A DNA stretch of 64,000 nucleotides from Asterias amurensis. Lineage: Eukaryota > Echinodermata > Asteroidea > Forcipulatida > Asteriidae. The stretch lies in assembly GCF_032118995.1 (NCBI RefSeq), contig NC_092663.1:3782001-3846000 (forward strand). The letters are read 5' to 3'. Shown piece after piece: positions 20,133 through 31,987 of the stretch; the stretch's first letter is position 1, and each line of letters opens with the position of its first letter. The position numbers and the translations under genes are program-made. The notes beneath the pieces were generated by a model. It made no database searches. It was not told where the DNA came from and saw only the letters and a program-made list of their open reading frames with translations.

Positions 20133-20497
20133 TTAAAGCCATTATACACTTTCGGTAAGCAGTATTGTCCAAGTCCCACACTTCGTGTATCACAACTCAT
20201 ACATAAAATAACAATCCGGTGGAAATTTAGGCTCAATCGGTCATCGGAGTCGGGAGAAAATAACGGGAAAACCCACTCTTGTTTCCGCGCGTTTCGACGT
20301 GTCATGACATGTGTTTAAAATAAATCCGTAATTCTCGCTAACGAGAATTTATATCGTTTTAATGTTTTCTCAAAAAGTAAAGCATTTCATGGAACAATAT
20401 TTCAAGAAAAGTCTTTCACCATTACCTTCTGTAAACCCTGTAAATTATGTGTAAATCTGTAAATCTTTTGTACCGAAAGGGTCCAACGGCTTTAAAA
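20133..20497 (-). mobile_element. TTAA hairpin element, subfamily C
   Basis: TTAAAGCCATTATACACTTT to GAAAGGGTCCAACGGCTTTAA. Inner blocks: CACACTTCGTGTATCACAAC, GTCATGACATGTGTTTAAAA and the small hairpin ATTCTCGCTAACGAGAAT. The peptide starting MTRRNARK on its minus strand recurs in each C copy and is a by-product of the repeat. Confidence 0.8.
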
Positions 20498-21316
20498 CAA
20501 CTATAATATTCATTTGTTTGTCGTAAACTATAGTTAACAGATGACAGTCCAACCATTTGATTGGATCGATGCACCGAGCGATTGCGTCAGTACAGAGACA
20601 ATTGACCACCGGTTGATCACGTTTTCGACTGATGGTCATGAAAATGCTTACATGTGCAGTTTATTTCGGAATACAGTCTCATCAGCATATTCAATTCTGG
20701 TTGTCCCATTCAATGTTTAACATTTGCACTGTTTTATCTTACAAGTGATTTTTTAATGTATTTTGAAATAGCAGTGTTGGAATTGTTGATAGAATCGCTG
20801 GCAACAAGGGGTTTCTCAATTGGTCACCTCCTAATTTGATCAGGCTGTATTGAACTGTCATTGTTTTTTGTATACACAATTCTACAAGCTCTTATTTAAA
20901 ACACTGGAATCCAAACTCATTTGTACGCCTACGTTTCATTCTTCTGCTAGACCTTCAACAAGCCGCCATCTCAATAAACAGCCTCTTCTGCAAGTACGTC
21001 ATACGTAATGCATGAGGGTTTTTGACAGACACACACGGGCCTTATTTCAGCTTCAGTTCAGATGATATCTCAAGTTATGTACACAGCCTCGAGACAGCAA
21101 ATGTTTGGATAATTTCAGAGGCTTTTTTAATGCAGCTGTTTTCTCCCGATGTTACTCACATTTCAAATGTCATGAAACGTGTCCGTAGACGAGATGGCTT
21201 TAAGATTAACGAATTTGTATAGTCCATATTGGGTGCACTAGTCAGCTTTCTCTGCAAGATACATCCGTCTTGATAAAACCTATCTATGCGTTGACATAGA
21301 AACATCGTTTTTAGTT

Positions 21317-21703
21317 TTTAAAGGCAGTGGACACAATTGGTAATTACTCAAAATAATAATTAGAATAAAACCTTTCTCGGTGACGAGTAATGGGGAGAGG
21401 TTGGTATAAATTATTGTGAGAAACGGCTCCCTCTGAAGTCGAGTAGTTTTCGAGAAAGAAGTAATTTTCCACGAATTTGATTTCGAGACCTCATATTTAG
21501 AATTTGAGGTCTCGAAATCAAGCGTCTGAAAGCACACAACTTCGTGTGACAAGGGTGTTTTTTCTTTCATTATTATCTCGCAACTTCGATGACCGATTGA
21601 GCTCAAATGTTCACAGGTTTGTTATTTTATGCATATGTTGAGATACACCAAGTGAAAAGACTGTACTTTGACAATTACCAATATAGTGTCCACTGTCTTT
21701 AAA
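21317..21703 (+). mobile_element. TTAA hairpin element, subfamily A
   Basis: TTAAAGGCAGTGGACACAAT to ATAGTGTCCACTGTCTTTAA, with the usual inner blocks and the GAGACCTCATA/TTTGAGGTCTC hairpin. Looks whole. Confidence 0.85.
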
Positions 21704-22558
21704 GTAATGTACCTTTGTTATTGTTTGCGAAAATGCAAACAAAATCACCTGACATGCAGAAGTTATTATTTAGAATAAAATCGGGGTTTATTTAATGCAA
21801 GGTATCACAGCACAGACTTACTTAAATAAATTCAACACAATGTTCAAATATTGTCAAAAGTGATAATTTTCTTGATCATTTACAGACGAGAAATTACAAT
21901 TTTTTTTTAATTCTATAACAAATGCCATGCACTTTTAATAACAGTGGCTTATTGCGCGCATATCCGTCACTCAGTGACGTTCCTGTCGTGTATTATCTTG
22001 AAAATCACAATAATAATCAATCAATGACAATTATATATGGGCAACGACTAACTTACAGTTGATATGTAATCAGTTTATGTTTTATTTTTACCGGTTAACT
22101 CGTAATGCGTCCTGGTTATGCTCATATTTTGAATGCAGTCAAAAAGGCCTGGCTTTATTCGCCCCAGTTCATCTAATTGTGGACATTTTAAATTTCAGAG
22201 TTGCCATAGTTTCAAAGTAAGTGGTTAGCTCTAGTCTTCACTTGCTTCGTGAGAATAAAAAATCATGTTTTATCAGTCATATCAAGTAGCGTTGTATTTT
22301 GCGATGATATCACGAACTACAGTGTATCTTCCCGGCTCGCGAGGATCCTCCATTTGTTTTAATACAGGACTACTTAAGCGTTGATTGGAGACAGGTTGAT
22401 CACAATTTAGCATCGAAAGCCTCGTATCCGGAACGAGTGAAGAAGAACCTGTGGTACAGAAAATTATTACTGCTCGGTTAATTACTTCATTGTCGATGCT
22501 TTCAGATGAACATCTGGACCATTACACATGATTTTCTGAGACTGTGACGTCGTAAGAG

Positions 22559-23554
22559 ATGACAGAACCGTCCGAGGTTTCTCAATCCGAGTGCGCAGTA
22601 TCTGGACTGCCTCTTCCCCGAGCAGTTCGAGCAACCTACATTGGTCTTGACTTCGTTCTCACTCTAGTTGGAAACATCCTGACTATCATTGTTACGAAAA
22701 AAGTTGACGAGTTTTCGGAAAGTACGAAGATTTTCATAACTTCTCTGGCACTTGCGGACTTGGGTGTAACTGTAGTTGCTGCAACATCTTTCGTTGCTGA
22801 GATATTGGGTAGATGGCCATTTCCAGACTGGATATGTGTTGCTTCGTTTTTGTTCTTTTATACCTTCACAGCTGTTTCCGTGACAATGATCAGCATTTTG
22901 ACTTTTGATCGTTTAATCGCCGTCGTTAAACCACTTCACCATTCTTTGATACTTAACCCAAAGAGAAGCATTGGCTTTGCTTCTGTAACGTGGGCTGGTT
23001 GCACCCTTGGTGCCGTCTTTACGACTGTTTCTAATCCAATAAAATACATGGAATGTTCTGCACTTTGCTTGACTACTCGAAGGAGCGTTTCTCAGGGTAT
23101 CGCATCTGTTTTAGCGTTTTACATCATCCCCTTGTTCTGCATAATGTTGATGAACATTAAGCTCCTTGTGATCGCACGTCGGCACGCCGTTCACTTTAGA
23201 CGAGCCCGAGTGGCAGCTTTAGTACTCAGCACCCCCGGACAACCAAAGTCTTTTCCGCGGAGCGTCAGAGGAAAAGCTGTAGGAGTCATCTCTCTTGTAA
23301 CTCTTGCTTTTGCCCTCAGCTGGTCATTTTACCAAGTGAAACTCATTCATTTGACTTTTTCCGATAAGGGGGCGGTCTTCCCTGAATGGGTAGAATTTAC
23401 TGCTGTTTGGCTTGCTTTGACGAACAGTTGGTGGAATGTCTTCATCTATTCCGTAATGAACCGAAGTTTCCGGAGCAATTTGAGGTCTGTCCTGATCCGT
23501 TTATGCCCAAGATTTCACCAACACATTGAAGTAGAGCCACTTGATATATCCTAA
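22559..23554 (+). CDS. Rhodopsin-class GPCR, paralogue 1 (intronless)
   Basis: A 331-residue seven-helix receptor in one exon. Visible class A landmarks: GN in TM1 (N39), LALAD in TM2 (D67), Cys93 at the start of TM3 with ECL2 cysteines 166/170, Trp145 in TM4, Pro191 in TM5. Three switches are altered: DRY is DRL (117-119), the TM6 CWxP is LSWSFY (Trp255, no proline), and NPxxY is NVFIY (293-297). The paralogue at 29840 shares all three, so they are inherited rather than errors. Ligand and G protein are unknown. The N-terminus (about 25 residues) is short, suggesting a small or membrane-accessed ligand (inference). A candidate AATAAA lies at 24116-24121. Confidence 0.9.
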   Translation: MTEPSEVSQSECAVSGLPLPRAVRATYIGLDFVLTLVGNILTIIVTKKVDEFSESTKIFITSLALADLGVTVVAATSFVAEILGRWPFPDWICVASFLFFYTFTAVSVTMISILTFDRLIAVVKPLHHSLILNPKRSIGFASVTWAGCTLGAVFTTVSNPIKYMECSALCLTTRRSVSQGIASVLAFYIIPLFCIMLMNIKLLVIARRHAVHFRRARVAALVLSTPGQPKSFPRSVRGKAVGVISLVTLAFALSWSFYQVKLIHLTFSDKGAVFPEWVEFTAVWLALTNSWWNVFIYSVMNRSFRSNLRSVLIRLCPRFHQHIEVEPLDIS

Positions 23555-23599
23555 AGTGACTGCTTGCATGAACACGAAATTAGATTTCACACACAAGTG

Positions 23600-23800
23600 C
23601 AGGCCTGTATGCTTCGCTTTTCAAAGGGCAGGGGCACCAAGGAATTTTCTCATTGGTAAAGGGCACCCCATGAATGAGGAAATTGTCAATTTCTACTGGA
23701 GCATTTCAAGGGCACCGAAAGCAATTACCAGGGGCCATCGAGGCAACCGCCTTTGTTGCCTCTGTGAATATCAGGACTGCAAATGGAGTTTTGAACACCT
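23600..23800. other. 3' flank of GPCR 1, possible repeat
   Basis: AAAGGGCAGGGGCACCAAGG, later CAAGGGCACCGAAAGC and GAGGCAACCGCCTTTGTTGC. The self-similar GGGCACC words look like a dispersed repeat used as 3' UTR. The family is unknown. Confidence 0.35.
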
Positions 23801-24744
23801 CTGATTCCCACGAACCAACTGTCTTTATACTTTACGTTGGTTGACGTTGTTGGTGTACCCCTGTCCAATCTTCATACTTAACTTTCATGTTAAACTTTTA
23901 TTCAACCTTAATTTGCAAATATTATACCTATGTCGTTAACTCGTATCCATACGCCACAAGGTGACCTTTTTAACTTCAGCTATGTTGGGCCTGTAACATT
24001 TTCAGGTTGATTTAATAAGTTTAGCACAAGTATCATGTTAACCAGTATGTTTTATTAATTTAATAACAAGGCCACTGAGTGAAATAACACTTCGCCACAT
24101 CCGTGACAACCACGTAATAAAGTTAATAAATTACGTCTGTAAATCAGTTACCCATCAGTGATAACTTGTCATCATTTTAAGAATAACACAATATAAGAGA
24201 TGGGCCTAAGTGAGACAGAGCATTGCTAAGCCTTTCACCCAAAGGACTGCGTTTAAATATCAAGAAAAGTGTTTTAATAGTTTAAGGAAAATAAGTATTG
24301 TTACATGTAAGCATAGAGTATGTAAGTAAGACTAAAACATAATGAGTCTATAGAGTAGTACTAGTAGTAAATGTAACAAAGCTTCCGGTACACTGCTACC
24401 CCAAACACTACTTTTTTGTAAACTTCGTTTTGGTGTTAAATATTTAAACTTGATACACTGTTCCTTAATACTATATATCGCAAGCGCACAGCCTGTTGGC
24501 AAGTAAGCTTTCTGTAGCATTTTTATCACGAGGTGTTACTCAAACAATACTTTTTAGTGACCTTTACATTTTGTATGATTTTATAAAATAGCCGAGCTTG
24601 ATACGTCTGGAGATCCTGAAGACAATATATTTTGTGAGCAGCGCAACAGTGCACAAAGAACACAAGTTATCGACTCTTTTGCCGGTAATTTTTCGAAAAG
24701 ACCCTTTTAGAATTCATCTGTATAATTTTCATCTTTATCATGAT

Positions 24745-25110
24745 CGTGTCGTGGCCGAGCGTTCTGACAATCCCGGCTTGTAGTTAACCTGACCCAGAGC
24801 AGAGTGTGGGTTCGAATCCCGGTAGTGACACTAGAGCAAGGCACTTTAACGTAGCTGCTCCGTGAAAAGTTGAGAAGGCAGTGTATGATTCTGCTCTACA
24901 AGCCAGTATCCTACCCATGCCAACATCATATGGACTCTGACGGGGGTAACCGGGTAACCCACTTTTAGCCTCATGTATGTGCCAACAAGGCCCCATGACA
25001 GATGATTTGGGTATACAGCCCAACTCAGCTAAGTATGCCCCCACCTTGAAGTGGCGTCCCGGCTTTGTGATAATAGGAGACCTCACATATACAATTTTTG
25101 CTTAATATGT
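24745..25110 (+). mobile_element. tRNA-derived SINE
   Basis: The head has a box A-like GTGGCCGAGCGTTCTGACA and box B GGGTTCGAATCCC (pol III promoter), then a tRNA-unrelated body (CACTTTAACGTAGCTGCTCC, GGGTAACCGGGTAACCCA). No intact tRNA cloverleaf follows box B, so it is not a working tRNA gene. Confidence 0.75.
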
Positions 25111-25816
25111 TGTTAAACATGGAATATATATTAAAACTATTGTGTCAGAAGGGGAATATTTACCGGTATTGGATTTGTAAAAATCAAACATAGTTTAGTG
25201 TACAACGGCACTCATTTTGAAATATTGAGTTGATTTTGCAGGAAGGACAAACGTGCTATCCATTGAAAATATCACCAACAGTTGTAATTTTAAGATTTCC
25301 TTGTATACTTGGTCATTCCCTTCCCCCTAGTAACAACGGGAGTCTGCGCAGAGACAAAATGGGTCGCCATGAAACGAGAACGCGAAAGTAACCATCCACA
25401 TTGTAAATTTCTGATTATTGATTGCAGGTTATAAATACTAATCTTGAAGATGCAACTCAAGTCCAAAGTAACAGTTACCGTTAGTCATTCCTATATGGCG
25501 CCCCTGTTTCCACTGATTGCTTCGCAGCAACAACTCCATCCATCACTGGGGTTAAGTCAAACTTGTCACACTGACTTTGACATATTATTGTCGTCACTTG
25601 AGAGTGCGTTACACAGATTGGTCATGAAATGTTCACGATAAGGGTGGACATGTGTACGTAACCAAGACTACTTGCACGCAATCGAAGCTTTGTAAGAGGC
25701 TTTGTGTGTGCATCTTTATGTTCATTCTATAGACATACTTCCTTTTCCATTTAAAATATTACATTTATGTTTTACTGAGGACCTCCACAATTCCTTAGAT
25801 TCCCGTATTTTAATAT
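25111..25816. other. Intergenic, nothing recognised
   Basis: No coding similarity, shared repeat or structure was seen. Confidence 0.4.
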
Positions 25817-26105
25817 AATAATAATATCGAAGTCTTATATAGCGCACGTATCTACCAAACAAGGTACTCAAAGCGCCGAGTATATACAGACTTTCAGAAA
25901 GATATGTTGTTGCAGTGATGAATTCTGAGACCCAATTATTTAGCACCTTATAAGGGTTTACAAGGTGCTACAGCGCATAAAAGCAGCCACAGCCAGGAAC
26001 ACCGGGGCGAACCCCTTCACTTTTCGATAAGTGCACTGGGTTCTTTTACATGCGTTACACAACACATGGGACCAATGGCTTTACGTCCCATCCGAAGGAC
26101 GTAGT
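25817..26105 (-). mobile_element. SINE body and tail, antisense
   Basis: AATAATAATATCGAAGTCTT, ATATAGCGCACGTATCTACC, then AGGAACACCGGGGCGAACC, CAACACATGGGACCA and CGTCCCATCCGAAGGAC. The same sequence runs in the opposite sense at 46905-47265. Confidence 0.7.
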
Positions 26106-27640
26106 TTACTTGTTTTTTCCCGCTTGCAATTCTGTGGAAATTGTCTAAACTTAAAAATAAAGAAGACAAACTTGTTCCTCTATTTGAATTTACTATTGTG
26201 AGGTAACTCAATATTTTACTAAAAATGTATGTGTAAACTAACCATACTATTACTCATCCCCGATGCTAATTTAATATCTATTAAACTAACCAAATAAAAC
26301 ATTACACTTGTTACGTACGTGAAGGGATTCTTTTATAAATAAACCTTTAAAAATGTGCTATGATTGTTTGATAAATAATTCGTCAACAGCTTCAATGGAT
26401 TGCACACGAAACGCAATTTCAATTTCATCATTATTAAATATTTAACTGTCACGCCCTCTGTGCGTGCCTTGATAATAATAACAATAAAAAGTAAAAAAGA
26501 GAAAAAAAAAACGCTGCATCAGCAATTTCTGATTTCCAATCGATTCAAATGGAATGGGATTACGGGACTAACACAAACAACTTGTCTCATGATTTTATTA
26601 TGCCCAAAATATAAAGGCGATGCCCTACTTCGAGAAATAAAAATGCTGCATTAAAAAAACATCTAATTTAATTTTCTAATTTTCTAATCTCATGACAAAT
26701 TTGCCTACCAGACAGAGGAAATGATGGGTCAAATTGGTAAACTATTTTCTGCATTTTTCATTTTTTTAATCAGGTTCTTTGTATTCTACCAGCAGTTTAT
26801 TTGCCACTTTAAAATTATCGATTTTTTAAATTAATGAAATCGAGGGCAGTATTTGGATTTCAACTTAAAATGTTGTATAATAGATGTTTTGCTATGTCAT
26901 TAATTTGTAAAAGGACATCCATGCTACTACAGAGAACGAATATGGTTAAAGGAAGTTTAGTTAATCTAAAAACACAGAATTTGAGCGAAATTTGTTTTAG
27001 ATTTCTACATTTCGTCGATAAGAACATACTAAACTGAAACTATGTGCGATATTATGTGCAATGATAACACGGCAATGCAAAACGGTCACGTTATAAATTG
27101 GGTGGGCTGAACAGCTTATAAATTAATTCGGTGGAAAATGTGGCAAGCACGGATTTGAGTTAGGTGACGAACTATAAGCTATTTATTATTTTTAGGGCAT
27201 AACAAAAAGGTGTAGGTAAATGCATTAAAAATCCAATAAATAAACTAAATATAATAATGGTTATTTGAAAATAAAAAATAAAATCAGTATGTGACAATCT
27301 AGCTTTTGTACACGAGAATTAAGGCTCGGTCCCACTAGGTCTGTACCAGAACGTAAATGAAAACCTAAACGAAAACCAAAAAGGGACGTATGGTAACCTT
27401 ACGGGCAATGTAACCTGAATTTTGATTGGTCACCCGATAGTCTTACACCAGGAGCACTGTCTGGCCCCCGATTACTGGAACGTATGCAAATCTTTATTGT
27501 CTGAGATGAGAGGGGGGTGGATGGGCGCACCACGACCATGCCCACTAAATGTCGGCACATGTGCAATACAGCCCGGCAGGTTAGACAGCATGTCGTTGGT
27601 TCAACCCGCCAAATTGAATCGAGTACAGTATGGAATCTCA
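26106..27640. other. Intergenic, nothing firmly recognised
   Basis: AT-rich to about 27300. A more GC-rich stretch follows (27310-27640) with AAGGCTCGGTCCCACTAGG and short open frames on both strands that show no family features. Confidence 0.35.
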
Positions 27641-27645
27641 TGAAT

Positions 27646-27905
27646 TTAAAGCCCGTTTCACACTATAGTTATTCCCGGAAAATACCCGGGAATGTTTGAT
27701 CGATCTTTTCAAACTACTAAAGCCCTTTTCACACCATAAGTGTTTCCTGGGGTTTGATCGTAAGTGTGAAACGACCGTGCATATTCCTGGGAAAAAGTAC
27801 TCCCGGGAGTTATCTAATTGCGATAGTGAGAACGGTTGCTGTGGTGGCGGTGAGGTAAAAAAAAACTCCAGAGATTTTCCCGGGAGTTCATGAAAAAATA
27901 GTGCC
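27646..27905. repeat. TTTCACAC / CCCGGGA repeat pair
   Basis: AAAGCCCGTTTCACACTATAG, followed 70 bases later by AAAGCCCTTTTCACACCATAA. Several CCCGGGA words occur (TACCCGGGAATG, CTCCCGGGAGTT, TTCCCGGGAGTT). It looks like one element inserted beside or inside another of its family. Confidence 0.5.
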
Positions 27906-28014
27906 GCCCATAGCCTAAAATGCGGAAGGGGCGGGGGCAATTTTAAGCCATTTTGGTCCATTTCGCGTGTTTTTATTTATGTACTTTTAACTATTTTTGG
28001 TGAGGGACATTCTT

Positions 28015-28288
28015 GTTAAAGACACTGTACACGTTTAGTAAATAATCAAAATGTAAATTAGCAAAAAAACTTACTTGGTATACGAGCAACGGAGAGCTGT
28101 TGATATCTGAAGTAACGTAGTTTTGGAGAAAGAGGTACAATGGTGTTTTTTCTTTCAGCATTTTCTTGCAATTCAATGACCAATTGAGTCAAAATTTTCA
28201 CAGGCTTGTTATTTTATGCATAATGTTGGGATACACCAAGTGAGAATACTGGTCTTTGACAAATACCAAACGTGTTCAGTGCCTTTAA
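28015..28288 (+). mobile_element. TTAA hairpin element lacking its central palindrome
   Basis: TTAAAGACACTGTACACGTTT to AACGTGTTCAGTGCCTTTAA. Inner blocks are present, but the part between GAGAAAGAGGTACAA and GGTGTTTTTTC is deleted, removing the hairpin. Confidence 0.8.
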
Positions 28289-28721
28289 CTATTTAGGGAT
28301 GGACTTCTATAGACCACCCCCGCCGCCATACTTTATGCTTTAGTGAATTTTTATTTTTTTGGTTAATTTATTGATTGCATTAATTTCTTCTTGTGTGTCC
28401 CTCGAGTAATGTATACCCCACTTACACCCCACCCCTGCTCAAGTATCTAAGGGGCTGAATGCACATTCCGATTTTCCGAGAAGCAAAACTCGGATGTAAA
28501 ATCGCCGAGAAATTGAATATTTTAAGTCAATTTAAACATCACTTCTTCGAGAAAACAAAGCAAGGGTTACTTAATATGTTTAAGAGGTATGCACGAAACG
28601 GAGACAATGGCTAAAGAGACAAAACAAGAACCATCTTCCTTCGCCGTTTGTAAATGCGTCTACCATGGAGCTATACCACCGGGATAAGGCTATTAACAAG
28701 AAAGAAAACTGCATACCGCAG

Positions 28722-28740
28722 ACCCCCCCCCCCCCCCCCC
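28722..28740. repeat. Poly-C run
   Basis: Nearly pure run of C. Its exact length is uncertain in any assembly. Confidence 0.9.
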
Positions 28741-28954
28741 ATCTACCCAAATGGGCGGTATGGATAGTTCTATCTGCGAGTGAATTATATTATCCAGTGC
28801 AAAGTTCATTGTTCATTATTCAGAACTGGGCGTACGCCGAATGGAATAATTAGGTACCCATGTGACATGTACAGGCTTATCAAATGCGGCCTACTGCACA
28901 CTCATGGACGATATTTTTAGGTTTCCTTACGTCCTTTCGTTTACGTTGTGGTAA

Positions 28955-29118
28955 CTACTGCAGCCATAACGAGAACGATAACGAAGCAAAGAAAACGCAT
29001 TCCATTGGTTGAATGAGCGTGTGCGTATTCTGCGTGGAGCAATTCAACCAATAGAATGCGTTCTCTTTGCGTAGTCATCGTTATCGTTTTCGTTATCGCT
29101 GCAGTGTGACTCGGCCTT
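28955..29118. mobile_element. Palindromic element (CTGCAG...CATTCCATTGGTTG)
   Basis: Left arm CTGCAGCCATAACGAGAACG then CGCATTCCATTGGTTGAAT. The right arm is the inverse: ATTCAACCAATAGAATGCG, ending TCGTTATCGCTGCAG. The outer part AGTGTGACTCGGCCTTT is present only on the right. Confidence 0.8.
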
Positions 29119-29839
29119 TACACGATTTTCAACAATAAATTAAAGAAGTAAAGTCTAAAAGTATCTTCCAGGCAATGAGGCAAGCGCAATTGGTTTGACA
29201 GATCTTGACGCGAAATTCATGTTTTAAGTTTTTTACGCAAACGTAAATAGTGTTATAGTCCAAATGTTTACACATTATGTTCTAAGTCAACTTGTTCGGT
29301 GTAACAAAGCAATTGATATGTTTGCTTTGGTATGTTTATCATGTGTCTCTATCATTCGATTCTGAAGGGATTTGATAAAACAATTTACATCAAAATAAAA
29401 CTGTGACTTATTCAACTATTAATTTAAATTCGGACTTTCACCCCCTACCGCGTATTGTTTATAGTCACACCAGCCAAGCAAGCAGGTGGCCTTGCTCAGT
29501 TTAGACTGTTTTTAATTTAAATGTAAAAACACTTCAATGCCTTCTCTTTGAAATGCCTGTTTGCTCTTCGTATTCACCATCCACACGAACCATCGATTCA
29601 ATCACGCTTGAATAATTATGTGATCACACAAGACTTCTTCGCACTTGCTGGGATTGACTCGTTTGGTTGCACACTCAACGACGTGGATAATTTCATTATT
29701 AACTTTCACCAATACATAGAGGAGGGATCAGTCTGCACAATGCAATCGGGAACCGTGGACCATTGGTAATTAATTAATCGGCTCACAATAAGAACAGAGA
29801 CCAGTTGTTGAAATTCTACATGAGCAAGGATCACTGGAA
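29119..29839. other. Upstream flank of GPCR 2, nothing recognised
   Basis: No repeat shared with the rest of the window. The 73-codon open frame at 29548-29769 has no recognisable features. Confidence 0.4.
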
Positions 29840-30895
29840 ATGGAGGCTGTAACAAATGAATCTGGTGGAGTATCGTCCTCCGACTGTGTTGTCTCTGGAG
29901 ATACTCTTTACCAAGTGCTTCGAGCAAGCTACATTGGTATCGACTTCATATTGACTTTATTTGGAAACATACTGACAATCATCGTCACGAGAAAAGTTGA
30001 GGAGTTCTCGGACAGCACTAAAATATTCATCACATCTTTGGCAGTGGCTGATTTGGGCGTTACGGTCGTCGCTGTCACATCCTTTACTGCTGAAGTATAT
30101 GGAAGATGGCCATTCCCTGAATGGATATGCCAAGTTTCCTTTTTAAGTTTTTACATCTTCACGGCAGTGTCTGTGATAATGATTGTTATTATGACTGTGG
30201 ATCGTTTAGTTGCCGTGGTGAAGCCACTTCGCCATTCCTTGATTCTAACCAAAAGAAGAAGTATCGTAGCAGCCGTTTGTGTGTGGTTTTGCTGCATTCT
30301 TAGCGCTTCTTCCACGACATTTCTCAACACAGTAGAGTACAATGAATGTTCTGCAATCTGTTGGACAAAGGGAAGGAGTATTGCTCAAACGATCGCATCC
30401 GTTATGTTGTTTTATATAACGCCTCTGATTTGCATCCTGATCATGAACATACGGTTACTTATGATAGCACGGCGACACGCACTTCACTTTAGGCGGGTAA
30501 GGGTTGCTGCCTCTCTGCCGAACACCGCTGATCAACCGAAACATCCTCCCCCAAGGAATGTCAGAGGAAAAGCAGTTGGTGTTATTTCTCTTGTGACACT
30601 TGCGTTTGCGTTAAGTTGGTCAGTTTACCAGGTGTGTTTGGTACACTCTGCATTTTCCGATGGTAGTCCATTTCCAGAGTCAGTGGAGTTCGTCGCTGTG
30701 TGGCTTGGATTGACGAACAGTTGGTGGAATGTAATTATTTACTCCATCATGAACAGAAATTTTAGAAACCATTTGAAGAGTGTTCTGCTACGATTGTTCC
30801 CGTGGTTTCGAAAACAAGAGGTGGTAAACTACCGGTACCCAGCAATACCATCTGTAAACAACAACTTAACAACAAGACCAGATGACATCGAGTGA
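29840..30895 (+). CDS. Rhodopsin-class GPCR, paralogue 2 (intronless)
   Basis: A 351-residue single-exon receptor, clearly paralogous to the one 6.3 kb upstream on the same strand. Runs such as GNILTIIVT, STKIFITSLA, GRWPFP, RGKAVGVISLVTLAFALSW and LTNSWWNV are shared. Landmarks: N-glycosylation site NES at 6-8, D71 in TM2, DRL at 121-123 in place of DRY, Trp149, Pro195, LSWSVY in TM6 (Trp260, no Pro), NVIIY at 297-301 in place of NPxxY. By eye about two thirds of residues match paralogue 1. Extracellular loops and the C-tail differ most; this tail is longer and has NNLTTRPDD near its end. The start has G at -3 and +4. Ligand unknown. Confidence 0.9.
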   Translation: MEAVTNESGGVSSSDCVVSGDTLYQVLRASYIGIDFILTLFGNILTIIVTRKVEEFSDSTKIFITSLAVADLGVTVVAVTSFTAEVYGRWPFPEWICQVSFLSFYIFTAVSVIMIVIMTVDRLVAVVKPLRHSLILTKRRSIVAAVCVWFCCILSASSTTFLNTVEYNECSAICWTKGRSIAQTIASVMLFYITPLICILIMNIRLLMIARRHALHFRRVRVAASLPNTADQPKHPPPRNVRGKAVGVISLVTLAFALSWSVYQVCLVHSAFSDGSPFPESVEFVAVWLGLTNSWWNVIIYSIMNRNFRNHLKSVLLRLFPWFRKQEVVNYRYPAIPSVNNNLTTRPDDIE

Positions 30896-31070
30896 TATCG
30901 AGCAGAGTTTGAGTGGAAGTCATAATCACGACGAGTTTATACAGGCCTACCTCAGAATCACCTCAACCAATTTGGAGTCAAACTTTCGAACCATATCTGG
31001 GATACCACACCGGCTCTTTTCAGAAAGCCAACACTCACTCAAAAGATATACTATAATACACATGATTTTA

Positions 31071-31382
31071 CCCTTAATGGGAAGATACACGTTTGGTACT
31101 TGTCAAAGACCAGTCTTCTCACTTGGTGTATCCAAGAAAATGATGATAAAAAAAACACCCTTAATGGACGAGTTTGTGTGCTTTCAGATAAAGAATAAAA
31201 GACTTCTATAGCTAGAAGTCTTTATTATTTTAGTGAGAAATTACCTCTTTCTCAAAAACTACGTTACTTCAGAGGGAGTTGTTTCCCCTAATGAGTTATA
31301 CTATCAACAGCTCTCCAATGCTCGTTACCAAGTCAGTTTAATATTTGTTTTGAGTAATTACCAAACATGTACCTTCCCTTTA
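31071..31382 (-). mobile_element. TTAA hairpin element, subfamily B
   Basis: Left end TTAATGGGAAGATACACGTT, right end CAAACATGTACCTTCCCTTTAA. Centre: AAAGACTTCTATAGCTAGAAGTCTTT hairpin at 31194-31228. The flanking arms match subfamily A (CTACGTTACTTCAGAGGGAG). Confidence 0.85.
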
Positions 31383-31583
31383 AGTCTACTATTTATATTT
31401 ATGTTCATGAAAGTGATTTTGTGCGCGTTTCAACAATGAACAGTGTAGCCGTATCGGTAAAACTATACACCATGACAACATTAACTCAAATTCACTAAAA
31501 TATGGTAATTGAATCAATACAAAGACTATGTCTGCAACGAGTGTTAATTTTAAGAGTTGGGACAGTTTTATGTTATAACAATT

Positions 31584-31958
31584 TAAAGCCATTGGACCCT
31601 TTCGGTACAGAAGAAGAAAAAAAAGTTCACAAATTTACAAATAATTTACAAGGTTTACAGAAGGTAATGGTGAAAGACTTCTCTTGAAATTTTAGTCCAT
31701 GAAATGCTTTACTTTTTGAGAAAACGGTAAAACAATGCAAATTCTCGTTAGCGAGAATTACGGATTTATTTTAAACACATGGGGTCATGACACGGCGAAA
31801 CGCGCGAAAACAGGAGTGGGTTTTCCCGTTATTTTCTCCAGAATCCGATGTCCGATTGAGTCTAAATTTCCACAGGATTGTTATTTTATATATGAGTTGT
31901 TATACACGAAGTGTGGGACTTGGACAATACTGTTTACCGAAAGTGTATAATGGCTTAA
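31584..31958 (+). mobile_element. TTAA hairpin element, subfamily C
   Basis: TTTAAAGCCATTGGACCCTT to CGAAAGTGTATAATGGCTTAA. The centre has ATTCTCGTTAGCGAGAAT. Confidence 0.8.
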
Positions 31959-31987
31959 ACAGTCTTTTCCTTCTTGAAATGCCATTG

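Noticed and set aside
20075-20305. Open frame starting MTRRNARK, repeated at 31787 and 50617
   Set aside because: The same peptide appears only within subfamily C hairpin elements. It is a frame through a noncoding repeat, not a protein family.
27399-27643. Open frames of 73-80 codons on both strands
   Set aside because: No recognisable motif, splice context or family. Probably a GC-rich repeat by-product.
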